Shown here one piece after another: positions 9,940 to 19,042 of a DNA stretch of 64,000 nucleotides. The DNA comes from Staphylococcus roterodami (GTDB lineage: Bacteria > Bacillota > Bacilli > Staphylococcales > Staphylococcaceae): contig CP092781.1 in NCBI GenBank assembly GCA_022493055.1, positions 1,922,001 to 1,986,000 of the forward strand, given 5' to 3'. The position numbers and the translations under genes were made by a program. How positions within the stretch are numbered: the stretch's first letter is position 1; each line of letters begins with the position of its first letter. A model generated the notes under the pieces. That model was given only the letters and a program-made list of their open reading frames with translations, did no database searches and was not told where the DNA came from.

Positions 9940-10926
9940 ATGAATGAACAATGGTACAAACATTTAATTGGTGCCAGAACTATTAAAACTGGTATCGCCA
10001 TTTTTTTAACAGCTGTTTTTTGTATGGCTTTAGATTTAACACCTATCTATGCTATTTTAACTGCTGTTGTCACAATTGAACCAACCGCCAAGGCATCACT
10101 GATCAAAGGGTATCGTCGTCTACCTGCAACTGTTATTGGCTCTGGATTTGCAGTGTTATTCACATTTCTATTTGGTGATCAATCACCTTTTACATATGCA
10201 TTAAGTGCAACATTTACGATTTTATTTTGTACAAAACTTAAGTTACAAGTTGGTACAAATGTTGCCGTACTAACATGTTTAGCAATGATTCCAGGTATAC
10301 ATGATGCTTATATGTTTAACTTTTTATCTCGAACTTTAACAGCTATCATTGGTCTCGTTACCTCAGGTTTAATCAACTTCCTAGTTTTTCCACCAAAGTA
10401 TTATGGTCAAGTTGAAGAAAAGATAAGTCGTACTGAAGCATCAATGTATAAATTATTTTACAATCGTTGCCAAGAACTTATTTTATCAAATCTACAATCA
10501 GATAAAAGCGAAAAAACATATAAAAATATTTTCAATTTAAATAATCAAGTTGAAACATTAATCGGATACCAACGTGATGAATTAAGTTACCATAAGAAAA
10601 AGGAATGTGATTGGAAATTACTCAATCAATTAACCAAACGTGCATATACTAATCGTTTATTTATTACGCATCTTTCAAATATCATTTATTTACCTAAAAA
10701 CACTCGTCTTTATTTTACAGCCGACGAAAAAATGGCATTGTTAAAAATCAGCAGCAGTATAAAAGATATTTTTTATGATGGTTCTTTTAAGAGAGAACAT
10801 GAATCTGTCAATACTTTACGTGCAACAGTTAAGGCCCTAGATATTAGTGGTGAAGATCAAATTAAAAGTCATATCTTGTATGAAGTATTAATGATTTATC
10901 ATTTACTTGATAGTAGATATGCATAG
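9940..10926 (+). CDS. FUSC/DUF939-family membrane protein (aromatic acid exporter-like)
   Basis: 328 residues. About five to six hydrophobic helices in the first 150 residues, beginning after I-G-A-R-T-I-K-T-G, with the conserved I-E-P-T-A-K-A-S segment. A soluble, helical C-terminal half follows. This matches the DUF939/FUSC family, annotated as aromatic acid exporters from relatives such as AaeB; the substrate here is unknown. The gene stands alone, with the STAR cluster upstream. GAGGTTAAAAA precedes the ATG. Confidence 0.85.
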   Translation: MNEQWYKHLIGARTIKTGIAIFLTAVFCMALDLTPIYAILTAVVTIEPTAKASLIKGYRRLPATVIGSGFAVLFTFLFGDQSPFTYALSATFTILFCTKLKLQVGTNVAVLTCLAMIPGIHDAYMFNFLSRTLTAIIGLVTSGLINFLVFPPKYYGQVEEKISRTEASMYKLFYNRCQELILSNLQSDKSEKTYKNIFNLNNQVETLIGYQRDELSYHKKKECDWKLLNQLTKRAYTNRLFITHLSNIIYLPKNTRLYFTADEKMALLKISSSIKDIFYDGSFKREHESVNTLRATVKALDISGEDQIKSHILYEVLMIYHLLDSRYA

Positions 10927-11097
10927 TTTAAAAGTCTTAAGCTTATTTACTCTATTAAATATATTCTAGGTTTATAAATTTTTTCAGCGAATACTGAAAG
11001 TTACTTCTCAAAATTATAAGAATCTACATAGCCATACCTAGATTGTTAATGGGTGTGGATTCTACTTTGATAATAGCCATGTGCAAGTTCAAAACTT

Positions 11098-11511
11098 TTA
11101 ATTTAACGAGGCTAATTCATTAAGAAATTTAGTGAAATCTGTCTTGGTAACATTTATCCTTAACGAAACACCAGATTCTGTTCCCATATTTGAATGCCTT
11201 AAACCAGAATCAAAATCAATATAAATACAAAGCAGTTCTTGACTAAAATCAATAATCGTAAAATGTAAGTCAGGTTCTATAAAATTTATTTCAGTAACAG
11301 GATTGTCGTATTCTAAATTTTTCAAATTGTCCATGTCACTATCAAAAAGTGCTAATTCAAATTTAATATCTTGATCTTCGAAAGTTGCACTAGTGTCAAA
11401 ATAAAAAATTTTATTATCTTCTTCGATAATTACATCTTTTAAAATAAAGGTTATTGATGCTTTGCTATATAAATATGATGCATCTGCTAAAATTACTTTA
11501 GTAGTATTCAT
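11098..11511 (-). CDS. Hypothetical protein, 137 residues
   Basis: Not recognised. The product is acidic (many Asp/Glu), predicted beta-rich and soluble, with no signal peptide, membrane segment or Cys pair. AAAGGAATTCGACG precedes the ATG at 11511. It lies alone between the FUSC-type gene and gatD, with its own upstream gap. Codon use is like its neighbours, so it is probably expressed. Confidence 0.65.
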   Translation of the reverse strand: MNTTKVILADASYLYSKASITFILKDVIIEEDNKIFYFDTSATFEDQDIKFELALFDSDMDNLKNLEYDNPVTEINFIEPDLHFTIIDFSQELLCIYIDFDSGLRHSNMGTESGVSLRINVTKTDFTKFLNELASLN

Positions 11512-11617
11512 CGTCGAATTCCTTTCATTTTTTGTTCATGTTGCTTAATCACCCTTACTTTGGATAAATCTAAGATAACTGCTCATTATATAATTATAAT
11601 TTACTAGAATAAAAAAA

Positions 11618-11659
11618 ACACATATCATTTTGGATGTATGATTCCAAAATGATATGTGT
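11618..11659 (-). terminator. Terminator of the murT-gatD operon
   Basis: A perfect 17-bp stem (ACACATATCATTTTGGA with TCCAAAATGATATGTGT), followed on the minus strand by eight T residues. It lies 90 nt past gatD. Confidence 0.9.
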
Positions 11660-11748
11660 ATGTTTATACGAAGAAGATTAATTATCAAACTTCGTCGTTT
11701 ATTAATTTTAAATCCATTAATACGATGATGATGCTTCGAGTTAAGAAA

Positions 11749-12471
11749 TTACTTCTGTTTGTTTGCTCTATCGATAAGTACTTGTTTCGCTTGTATTTCT
11801 GCTTCATTATCAATTTCTTTTGGCTCAAACGGAATACCTTTACGTTCACATGCTTTTTCTAATAAGTAGTCAGTGATTTCATAGTTTTTAGGTAAAATTG
11901 GTCCATGTAAATATGTTCCTAATAAATTTTTATAATGAATGCCTTCTTTTTTATCTTCATCATTATTACCATAACCAAAAGTTACTTGACCAAGTGTCCC
12001 AAAGTTATGATATGTTCTACCACCGTGATTTTCAAAACCTACAATAGTTCCAAATGTATCACTTTCAATGACAATGTCACCTGTAAGGCGGCTTGTCTTT
12101 GACTCAGTATAGAAATCTAAAATACCTAACCCTTCTAATTCTGTACCATCAGGTGTAATATATTTTGTTCCTAAAAATTGGTAGCCACCACAAACTGTTA
12201 GTCCTGGCATACCATCTTCAATCGCTTCTTTAAGTGGTGCCTTAATTTTACTTAATTCTTTTGTAGCAAGCGCTTGTTCTCTATCACTTCCACCACCAAT
12301 GAAGAAAATGTCACAATCATCAAATGTAATACCTTCTGTTTCATTAATTTCAACGACGTTAACTTTAATATTACGTTTTTTGGCGCGTTGTCTTAAAGCA
12401 ATAATATTTCCAATATCACTATATAAATTCAATTTATCTGACATAAAATGATAAATAGTCAATTCATGCAT
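11749..12471 (-). CDS. gatD: Lipid II isoglutaminyl synthase, glutaminase subunit GatD
   Basis: 240 residues, a class I (CobB/CobQ-like) glutamine amidotransferase. The nucleophile Cys is in [11 protein letters not shown] (near residue 94) and the catalytic His in T-Y-L-H-G-P (near 189). With MurT it amidates the alpha-carboxyl of D-Glu in lipid II, which is needed for efficient cross-linking and affects beta-lactam and lysozyme resistance. I start at the ATG at 12471; a longer frame overlaps murT. The C-terminus ends ...NKQK, about three residues shorter than the S. aureus protein I recall. Confidence 0.96.
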   Translation of the reverse strand: MHELTIYHFMSDKLNLYSDIGNIIALRQRAKKRNIKVNVVEINETEGITFDDCDIFFIGGGSDREQALATKELSKIKAPLKEAIEDGMPGLTVCGGYQFLGTKYITPDGTELEGLGILDFYTESKTSRLTGDIVIESDTFGTIVGFENHGGRTYHNFGTLGQVTFGYGNNDEDKKEGIHYKNLLGTYLHGPILPKNYEITDYLLEKACERKGIPFEPKEIDNEAEIQAKQVLIDRANKQK

Positions 12472-12472
12472 A

Positions 12473-13786
12473 TTATGATTGACCTCCTTCAAATGAACGA
12501 TTTAATTGTTCAAGCATAGGTGCTAATGACGTATAGTTGGGAATAGCAACTGTAAATCCTTTATAATCCATTGTCTTTGCCGTCGCTTTATAAATATCAC
12601 GTTCAACAATAATTGGTACTTCAACTTCAGCTAACTTCAATCGCAATTGTAGTTCTTCTGCTCGAGTTCCTGTCACGATGATAGCTTCGATATGTTGTTT
12701 TGATAATTTTTCAAAATCTGCATCATATATCCATGAAGTATCACGTCCATCGGCAGCATTGTCGTTTAAAGATATAACATATACTTTTTCGCCTTCTAAT
12801 TGCTCACCTACAGATAAACTTGCATTCATTCCTGCAGGGTTTTTAGCTAAGTTTATCATCGCTTCTTTATTTCCTTTTTTAAAATACTGCATGCGACCGT
12901 TGTCTGATGTATATGTTTCAAATCCATTCTTAATTGCTCGTTCATTAAGTCCTAACTCTCTTAATACAGTATATGCTGCTAATGCATTATACGCATTAAA
13001 GTCGCCTGCGATTTTCATATCATATTTTTCACCATTAATATTTAAATGTAAAAACGGCGCAACTTCAAAATTTGAAATCTCATATTTAGCTTGTTCTCTT
13101 TTGAAACCACACTGACAGTGATAATGTCCGATTTGATTGTAATGGATATAATCATATTGCAATAAACGACCACAGTTTGGACAATAGCGACTTTCATTCA
13201 TCGTACTTTGTTCAAATTCATGTGCATGTGCTTTCATACCATAATACACAATTGCATCACTTGCAATTTTCAATCGGCTTACGAAAGGATCATCAGCATT
13301 TAGTAATAATTTTATACCTTTATTACTAATTGTCGTTGCAATGTTATTAACCATAATATCAATTTCACCGAATCGATCCATTTGATCTCTAAAGAAATTT
13401 GTAAATACCATCATAGAAGGTGTCACTTCTTTTAAAACACGTGGAATCGAACCTTCATCAATTTCGATTACCGCGATTTTAGTCTTCGGCGTTGACTGCA
13501 TGATAAATGCTGACGTAATACCAGCTGCCATATTAGCACCTTCATTATTGTGTATGATTTCAATATTATTTGCTTTTAAAGTATGTCCAATTAAGTTTGA
13601 AGTTGTTGTTTTACCGTTTGTTCCACTAATAAATACAATATCATCAACTTGTTCAGCTAATTTTCTTAATATATTTGTATCCACTCTTCTAGCGATTTGT
13701 CCTGGTAAATCAGTGCCTTTTTTGCCTACCGCTCTACTTGCTTTACGCGCCAACTTCGCTAGATGGATTGCCGTCCACTGTCTCAT
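12473..13786 (-). CDS. murT: Lipid II isoglutaminyl synthase, MurT subunit
   Basis: 437 residues with Mur-ligase architecture: the ATP-binding P-loop G-T-N-G-K-T-T near residue 55, a central Mur ligase domain, and a C-terminal DUF1727 domain. A four-Cys zinc ribbon (C-P-N-C ... C-Q-C) is inserted in the middle domain near residues 205-230, typical of MurT. It activates lipid II D-Glu with ATP, and GatD supplies ammonia. First gene of the murT-gatD operon, divergent from ftnA. Confidence 0.96.
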   Translation of the reverse strand: MRQWTAIHLAKLARKASRAVGKKGTDLPGQIARRVDTNILRKLAEQVDDIVFISGTNGKTTTSNLIGHTLKANNIEIIHNNEGANMAAGITSAFIMQSTPKTKIAVIEIDEGSIPRVLKEVTPSMMVFTNFFRDQMDRFGEIDIMVNNIATTISNKGIKLLLNADDPFVSRLKIASDAIVYYGMKAHAHEFEQSTMNESRYCPNCGRLLQYDYIHYNQIGHYHCQCGFKREQAKYEISNFEVAPFLHLNINGEKYDMKIAGDFNAYNALAAYTVLRELGLNERAIKNGFETYTSDNGRMQYFKKGNKEAMINLAKNPAGMNASLSVGEQLEGEKVYVISLNDNAADGRDTSWIYDADFEKLSKQHIEAIIVTGTRAEELQLRLKLAEVEVPIIVERDIYKATAKTMDYKGFTVAIPNYTSLAPMLEQLNRSFEGGQS

Positions 13787-13881
13787 GTGTTTCCTCCTCT
13801 AATTTCCACTCGCATCATTATAACATGATAAGGCAACTTCAAAAAAGTTTCTCAATCATAAATCAGCATATCGATTCTAAT

Positions 13882-13927
13882 TTATAATCATTCTCATTCA
13901 GATAATTAAAAATGATATTTATTCTCA
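13882..13927. promoter_or_regulatory. Two Fur-box-like 7-1-7 sequences
   Basis: TTATAATCATTCTCA (13882-13896, reverse strand TGAGAATGATTATAA) and TGATATTTATTCTCA (13913-13927) each match 13 of 15 positions, counting the free centre, of TGATAATnATTATCA. A weaker TTCTCAA-containing copy lies at 13944-13958 and an inverted GAGAATGAG at 14011-14018. They sit in the divergent murT/ftnA intergenic region, fitting iron control of ferritin. Binding is inferred. Confidence 0.45.
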
Positions 13928-13985
13928 ATCAAACATCACTAAATGATATATTTTCTCAATTAGATCGCAAATTTTAGGTATTAAA

Positions 13986-14029
13986 TTATAATTATTATTA
14001 TTTACAATTGAGAATGAGTTTGTTATACT
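13986..14029 (+). promoter_or_regulatory. ftnA promoter with overlapping PerR box
   Basis: TTATAATTATTATTA at 13986-14000 matches the PerR consensus TTATAATTATTATAA at 14 of 15 positions. It abuts a good sigma-A promoter: TTTACA (14001-14006), 17-bp spacer, TATACT (14024-14029). In S. aureus ferritin is reported to be PerR-regulated, so this arrangement fits peroxide/metal control. Confidence 0.75.
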
Positions 14030-14077
14030 AAGTTTAATTCATAATAATTTTAATTTACAAATAAGAGGTGTCTAACA

Positions 14078-14578
14078 ATGTTAAGTAAAGATTTATTAGA
14101 AGCTTTAAACGATCAAATGAACCATGAATATTTTGCAGCACACGCATATATGGCAATGGCAGCATACTGTGATAAAGAATCATACGAAGGCTTTGCAAAC
14201 TTTTTCATTCAACAAGCTAAAGAAGAACGTTTCCATGGTCATAAAATTTATAATTATATTAATGACAGAGGCGCACATGCAGAATTCAGAGATATTCCTG
14301 CACCAAAAATTGATTTTTCAAGCATTTTAGAAACTTTCAAAGATAGTTTATCTCAAGAGCAAGAAGTAACTAGACGTTTTTACAACTTATCAGAAATTGC
14401 TCGTCAAGATAAAGACTATGCAACTATTTCATTCTTAAACTGGTTCTTAGATGAGCAAGTAGAAGAAGAAGCAATGTTTGAAACACATATCAACTACTTA
14501 ACTCGTATTGGTGATGATAGCAATGCATTATATCTTTATGAAAAAGAATTAGGCGCACGTACTTTTGACGAAGAATAA
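14078..14578 (+). CDS. ftnA: Bacterial ferritin FtnA
   Basis: 166 residues, normal for bacterial non-haem ferritin. A four-helix bundle carries the ferroxidase ligands in N-H-E-Y-F-A (Glu near residue 17), E-E-R-F-H-G-H (Glu/His near 50-53) and D-E-Q-V-E-E-E (near 126-131). It oxidises and stores iron as a 24-mer cage in the cytoplasm. AGAGGTG lies 8-10 nt before the ATG. Monocistronic, with a PerR-type promoter upstream and terminators downstream. Confidence 0.97.
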   Translation: MLSKDLLEALNDQMNHEYFAAHAYMAMAAYCDKESYEGFANFFIQQAKEERFHGHKIYNYINDRGAHAEFRDIPAPKIDFSSILETFKDSLSQEQEVTRRFYNLSEIARQDKDYATISFLNWFLDEQVEEEAMFETHINYLTRIGDDSNALYLYEKELGARTFDEE

Positions 14579-14621
14579 TTAACAAACTATATTAACAGAC
14601 AGATAAATATCATATGACATG

Positions 14622-14660
14622 ATAGACATTTGGGTTTCTATTAAACACCCAATGTCTATA
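14622..14660 (+). terminator. ftnA terminator
   Basis: ATAGACATTTGGGT pairs with ACACCCAATGTCTAT and is followed by ATTATTTT, 44 nt after the ftnA stop codon. Confidence 0.8.
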
Positions 14661-14672
14661 TTATTTTGTATT

Positions 14673-14722
14673 GCGGAGATCTTTAGATTTATTTTCTAAA
14701 TCATTGATCTGCGTTTTTTTAT
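14673..14722 (+). terminator. Second hairpin with T run after ftnA
   Basis: An outer imperfect stem (GCGGAGATC with GATCTGCG) and an inner stem (TTTAGA with TCTAAA), followed by TTTTTTT. It may be a back-up terminator for ftnA or the end of a short transcript; nothing else is visible before the convergent esterase gene. Confidence 0.6.
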
Positions 14723-14857
14723 TTGTCAAAATCAAAAAAGTCGCACAGATAAAAAGCGATTAAACTTTTATATCCATCCGACTTGATCATAAGAACTTTT
14801 TTAATTCTTTACTATATTATTATTTAGAGCCTTCAATATTAAATCTTCTCGGGTAAT

Positions 14858-16312
14858 TTAGTTTCTTATTTCTTGTATATACCTTGTTAACTGATTTATC
14901 TCTACTGGCTTTGTTTGAATGCGATTGTTAATCAATGTGTAGTATGGATTATTTTTGTCGTAATAACACCAATTGGAATGATCTATATTTTTCGGCACAC
15001 CATATTTTGCAAAAGTTGACCATGCATATTGCATTTTATAAGAAATCTCTTTGTCAATTTCGTCATAATCTTCTTCAGGTGTTAAATTTCCAAATATATA
15101 TTTTATCTCAGAAGTATGTTTAGCCAACTCATTGTTCATTTTAGCCTTAGGTGAAACTCTTGCGAAGTGATAATAATATATATGTTCACACAACTTCTCT
15201 AAACGTTTTATAGTTGCTAAACAAGGTTCAAACCAAATAACAGTGGTAAAAACTTTATCTAATGCTTTATAATTTGAATAATTATGCTGTTTAAAGTATG
15301 ACAAAATGAGTTCTTTCTTGCTATTAGCCAAAGTATCTACCATATTCAATAATACTTCTTCAGGATATGTTTTATTTGGTTTTATAAAATATCTAGCTTC
15401 GTTTTCAACACATCCAATTAATACCGGTATATCTTTCGATAATGCAGGGAAATGTGATTTCGAAATAATCTCTCCATCTTGAACTTGATTCCATACTAAA
15501 TTTGCAGGCGTATGAACTTGTCCACTAGGTGGTGTTACTCCAGAATACTTAGTCGAAATATCTAATATGCGTTCAGTAGACACACTTTGAAGTTCTTCTA
15601 GCTTATGACTACCTAGCTCTTCAAACATTTTACTTGTTTGCTTAGCTACTTTTTCGTAAGTAGGTTCTTCTGAGAACACATACTTTTCAAATCCGGCACT
15701 TTGAATGATTGCTTTATGAAATAAACCTTTTGCATTTTCCGCTGATAATAAATATCTTACTGCCTGTGCTCCAGCTGATTCTCCAAATATTGTTACATTG
15801 TCAGGATTACCACCAAATTTTCGTATATTGTTAGCAACCCATTTTAATGCTGCAATTTGGTCCAAAACAGCAAAATTACAGCCGATATTTGGATCAGCAA
15901 TATAGCCGAATGCACCTAACCTATAATTAAATGTAACAACTGTCACTCCATTTTGTGCTAATTTCTCTCCATCAAAGGCATCTTCAGACCCTGCACCACC
16001 AAGATTACCACCGCCATGTATCCATACCATAACGGGTTGTTCAGCAGTTTCATCAATTGTTGTAGACCACACATTTAAGTATAAGCAATCTTCACTTTGC
16101 TTTTCAGTACGTAAATTGAAGCTAGCACCACCTACTTGTGGACACGCAGGACCAAATTCATTTGCCAGATAAATGCCTTCCCATTTTTGTGGAGGTCTCG
16201 GCGCCTTCCATCTTAAATTACTTACAGGTGGTTCAGCATATGGAATTCCTAAAAAATGATATGTATTCTTTTGATAATAACCTTGAATCAATCCGCTTTC
16301 AATTTTAAGCAA
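14858..16312 (-). CDS. Type B carboxylesterase (para-nitrobenzyl-esterase-like)
   Basis: 484 residues, full length for the carboxylesterase/lipase type B family. The oxyanion-hole motif W-I-H-G-G-G-N is near residue 113 and the nucleophile elbow G-E-S-A-G-A near 194. The acidic residue is likely in E-N-E-A-R-Y-F near 310 and the His in A-K-H-T-S-E-I-K-Y near 405. No signal peptide, so it is probably a cytoplasmic esterase of unknown substrate. It lies alone between ftnA and the exonuclease gene. I do not remember it at this place in common S. aureus genomes, so it may be lineage-specific. Confidence 0.9.
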   Translation of the reverse strand: MLKIESGLIQGYYQKNTYHFLGIPYAEPPVSNLRWKAPRPPQKWEGIYLANEFGPACPQVGGASFNLRTEKQSEDCLYLNVWSTTIDETAEQPVMVWIHGGGNLGGAGSEDAFDGEKLAQNGVTVVTFNYRLGAFGYIADPNIGCNFAVLDQIAALKWVANNIRKFGGNPDNVTIFGESAGAQAVRYLLSAENAKGLFHKAIIQSAGFEKYVFSEEPTYEKVAKQTSKMFEELGSHKLEELQSVSTERILDISTKYSGVTPPSGQVHTPANLVWNQVQDGEIISKSHFPALSKDIPVLIGCVENEARYFIKPNKTYPEEVLLNMVDTLANSKKELILSYFKQHNYSNYKALDKVFTTVIWFEPCLATIKRLEKLCEHIYYYHFARVSPKAKMNNELAKHTSEIKYIFGNLTPEEDYDEIDKEISYKMQYAWSTFAKYGVPKNIDHSNWCYYDKNNPYYTLINNRIQTKPVEINQLTRYIQEIRN

Positions 16313-16433
16313 GAATAAATCATCTCTTTCAAAAAAACTATATATTTTTAAAGCAAAATCATTATGATATATCTCAATTTTAATGTAAAGTTATAAGCAT
16401 GAAACTTATCTTTAAGGAGCTGTAATATACAAA

Positions 16434-16985
16434 ATGAACAATGCATTTGTCGCACTTGACTTTGAAACAGCAAATGGGAAACGTACTAGTATTTGTTCTG
16501 TCGGTATGGTAAAAGTCATTGATAGTCAAATAACAGAAACGTTTCATACACTTGTGAACCCACAAGATTATTTTTCACAACAAAATATCAAAGTCCATGG
16601 CATTCAACCTGAAGATGTTGAAAGCGCACCTACATTCGACTTTGTATTTCCATATATGATGAAATTCATTGCAGATTTACCGGTTGTCGCACATAATGCT
16701 GCTTTTGATATGAACGTTTTACATCAAAGCATACAAAATATTGGTTTGCCGACACCAAATTTAACTTATTTTTGTAGCTATCAACTCGCTAAAAGAACAG
16801 TCGATTCTTATCGATACGGTTTGAAACATATGATGGAATTTTACCAATTAGATTTTCATGGTCATCACGATGCCTTAAATGATGCAAAAGCGTGTGCAAT
16901 GATTACCTTTAGATTATTGAAAAACTATGAGAATTTAACACATGTAACAAATATATATGGTAAAAATTTAAAAGATAAAGGCTAG
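16434..16985 (+). CDS. DEDDh 3'-5' exonuclease (DnaQ/epsilon-like)
   Basis: 183 residues forming a single RNase-T/DnaQ exonuclease domain. Motif ExoI is A-L-D-F-E-T-A (residues 7-13), ExoII is H-N-A-A-F-D (near 88) and ExoIII is H-H-D-A-L-N-D-A (near 141). It should be a metal-dependent single-strand exonuclease, used in repair or RNA turnover; it is too short to be PolC or DinG. AAGGAG lies about 13 nt before the ATG, a rather long spacing. A shared terminator separates it from dinB. Confidence 0.88.
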   Translation: MNNAFVALDFETANGKRTSICSVGMVKVIDSQITETFHTLVNPQDYFSQQNIKVHGIQPEDVESAPTFDFVFPYMMKFIADLPVVAHNAAFDMNVLHQSIQNIGLPTPNLTYFCSYQLAKRTVDSYRYGLKHMMEFYQLDFHGHHDALNDAKACAMITFRLLKNYENLTHVTNIYGKNLKDKG

Positions 16986-16998
16986 ATGTATATAAAAT

Positions 16999-17041
16999 GC
17001 CCTGTAAAATTGACACTTTTTTAACGACAATTTTACAGGGC
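16999..17041. terminator. Bidirectional terminator
   Basis: A perfect 14-bp stem, GCCCTGTAAAATTG with CAATTTTACAGGGC, with T-rich or A-rich flanks. It lies between the convergent exonuclease and dinB genes. Confidence 0.85.
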
Positions 17042-17047
17042 GTTTGT

Positions 17048-18118
17048 TTAAATAAAATCATATATTGTCATATTTTTAAATGTTGATTGTTCAAGGTTAC
17101 CTACTGTAACACCAATAAGACGTATTGGTACATCTGGATCTTTTAAATCATTGTAAAGTAAATATGCAATGTTATAGATATCATTTTCAGAACTTACCGA
17201 ATCTCTCAAACTCATTTGCTTAGACAAAGTTTCAAATTGATAGGTTTTAATTTTTACTGTCACTGTCTTAGCCGATTTCTGTAATTTATTAAGACGTTCA
17301 GCAGTTTTACCTGATAATTCCCATACTTTCCTCAAGATTTCTCCATCATCATTAACATCAGTGGCAAATGTTCGTTCAGTACCTACTGACTTTCTCACTC
17401 TTGTTGATTTTACTTCACTATGATCAATTCCACGCGCTTTATTATATAAACCTCGACCTCGTTTTCCAAACAAATGAATTAATTCAAACTCACTTTTATT
17501 ATATAAATCTTTTCCAGTAAAAATACCATGATCATGCATTACTTTTTTAGAAGCCTTACCAACTCCCGGAAAGTCTCCAATATCTAATGCCATTAATATG
17601 TCATGTACATTTCGATAATCGATTACAGTCATGCCATCAGGTTTATTCATCCCACTTGCTAATTTTGCTAAAAATTTATTATAAGACACTCCTGCAGAAG
17701 CAGTTAATTGTGTTTGTTCTAAAATATCTTTTCTAATATACTGAGCAATTTTAGATGCAGGTAAATCTGGCCGTACAAGTTCCGTAATATCGAGATATGC
17801 TTCATCAAGAGACATCGGTTCAACTTTATCTGTATAACTTCGAAATATAGACATAATTTGTGCAGATGTTTCTCGGTAAGCACCAAAATTACTTGTGACA
17901 AAATATCCATTCGGACACAATTTATGTGCTTGCGACATTGGCATTGCTGAATGGACACCATATTTACGTGCTTCATATGATGCTGTTGAAACAACACCTC
18001 GATTACTTGCTTTTCCACCAACAATGACAGGTTTACCTTTTAATTTAGGATTATCTCTCATTTCAACTTGTGCAAAAAAATAATCCATATCTATATGAAT
18101 AATTCGTCTTTCAGTCAA
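17048..18118 (-). CDS. dinB: DNA polymerase IV (DinB)
   Basis: 356 residues, a Y-family translesion polymerase. Catalytic acids are in [12 protein letters not shown] (residues 8-19) and S-L-D-E-A-Y-L-D (near 103-110). A helix-hairpin-helix thumb (D-F-P-G-V-G-K-A-S near 179) and a little-finger domain follow. The start is TTG at 18118, with GGAGG 7-8 nt upstream. No GAAC-N4-GTTC box is visible upstream, so unlike the YolD-like genes in this window it does not look LexA-controlled. Confidence 0.95.
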   Translation of the reverse strand: MTERRIIHIDMDYFFAQVEMRDNPKLKGKPVIVGGKASNRGVVSTASYEARKYGVHSAMPMSQAHKLCPNGYFVTSNFGAYRETSAQIMSIFRSYTDKVEPMSLDEAYLDITELVRPDLPASKIAQYIRKDILEQTQLTASAGVSYNKFLAKLASGMNKPDGMTVIDYRNVHDILMALDIGDFPGVGKASKKVMHDHGIFTGKDLYNKSEFELIHLFGKRGRGLYNKARGIDHSEVKSTRVRKSVGTERTFATDVNDDGEILRKVWELSGKTAERLNKLQKSAKTVTVKIKTYQFETLSKQMSLRDSVSSENDIYNIAYLLYNDLKDPDVPIRLIGVTVGNLEQSTFKNMTIYDFI

Positions 18119-18159
18119 GTGCTCACCTCCGCTTCAAACATACCAGCAAAACTAAAAAG

Positions 18160-18232
18160 ATCTCAATATAATTATACGCTGTATGCAACATTTTTACATG
18201 TATCGTGCACACAGCGATAACTACATTGAGAT
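18160..18232 (-). terminator. Large imperfect hairpin upstream of dinB
   Basis: ATCTCAAT (18160-18167) pairs with ATTGAGAT (18225-18232), and inside it ACGCTGT pairs with ACAGCG. On the minus strand the stem is followed by CTTTTTAG. It may end transcription from the DUF3267 gene, but it is also long enough to be a structured leader or small RNA. Confidence 0.5.
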
Positions 18233-18345
18233 GACTAGATTTTTTGAAATCTAACGAAATTTCAGTGATATGATATTTATAGTTTTATAGCAATTATTGG
18301 GAATTTAACTACTTTATATTATAAATGTCATTACACTTAATTCTA

Positions 18346-18876
18346 TTACTGTACTGGTTTTTGATGATATAAGTAAATGCTATCTTTATCTTGTTGCACA
18401 TATTTAAAATTACTAGTTATCGTAAGTGCGACAAGCAAAATATCTATAAGACAATAAGCTGTATGAATACTAAACATAAAGATAAGTGAAGAATAACCAA
18501 ATGATTTAATTAAAATGAGCAACACGCTGCTTAGGATAAGCAATGGAGATAACATTATAATTGAAAATTGCCATTTGTTAAAACATGCATCTGCGGTTTG
18601 AAATAACATTCTATCTTTTTTGATATTAAACATTGGCTTACTATCTTTTTTAAATACAATAAATAATACTCTATGGATGAGTTCATGTAAAATTAGTAAT
18701 ACTATAAAACCAGCAAATCCATAAATGATATTGATAATTATATTTTGATCGACAACCGCTGTCACACCTAAAGCCCATTTATACGTAAATAAAATTACAA
18801 ATAATGCAATGACAAGTTGTAAAACGACAAATCTTCGCATTCGAAAATTATTAGTTGATAAATCGATTTTATGCAT
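18346..18876 (-). CDS. DUF3267 zincin-like membrane protein
   Basis: 176 residues with four hydrophobic segments (about 17-37, 50-70, 105-128, 135-155). H-E-L-I-H in L-L-I-L-H-E-L-I-H-R-V (near residue 67) is the HExxH signature of the DUF3267 putative zincin metalloprotease family. Substrate unknown. GGGAGG is 6-7 nt before the ATG at 18876, so I use that start rather than the longer frame to 18891. Confidence 0.8.
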   Translation of the reverse strand: MHKIDLSTNNFRMRRFVVLQLVIALFVILFTYKWALGVTAVVDQNIIINIIYGFAGFIVLLILHELIHRVLFIVFKKDSKPMFNIKKDRMLFQTADACFNKWQFSIIMLSPLLILSSVLLILIKSFGYSSLIFMFSIHTAYCLIDILLVALTITSNFKYVQQDKDSIYLYHQKPVQ

Positions 18877-19042
18877 TGCCAACCCTCCCAATAATGACGT
18901 TCGTATCTCTTCTTAATGTAAGTATACATTGTCATATTTAATTTAAATAGTTCATATCAAGAAAGTAAATTGGCTGTAATAAAATCTTAATAAAAGACAT
19001 TTTGTCATTACAAATCATGCTACAATGTTTCTCAAATCTGTG

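Noticed and set aside
12678..13115. A 145-codon plus-strand frame inside murT
   Set aside because: It is antisense to a full-length, well-conserved enzyme gene and has no ribosome binding site.
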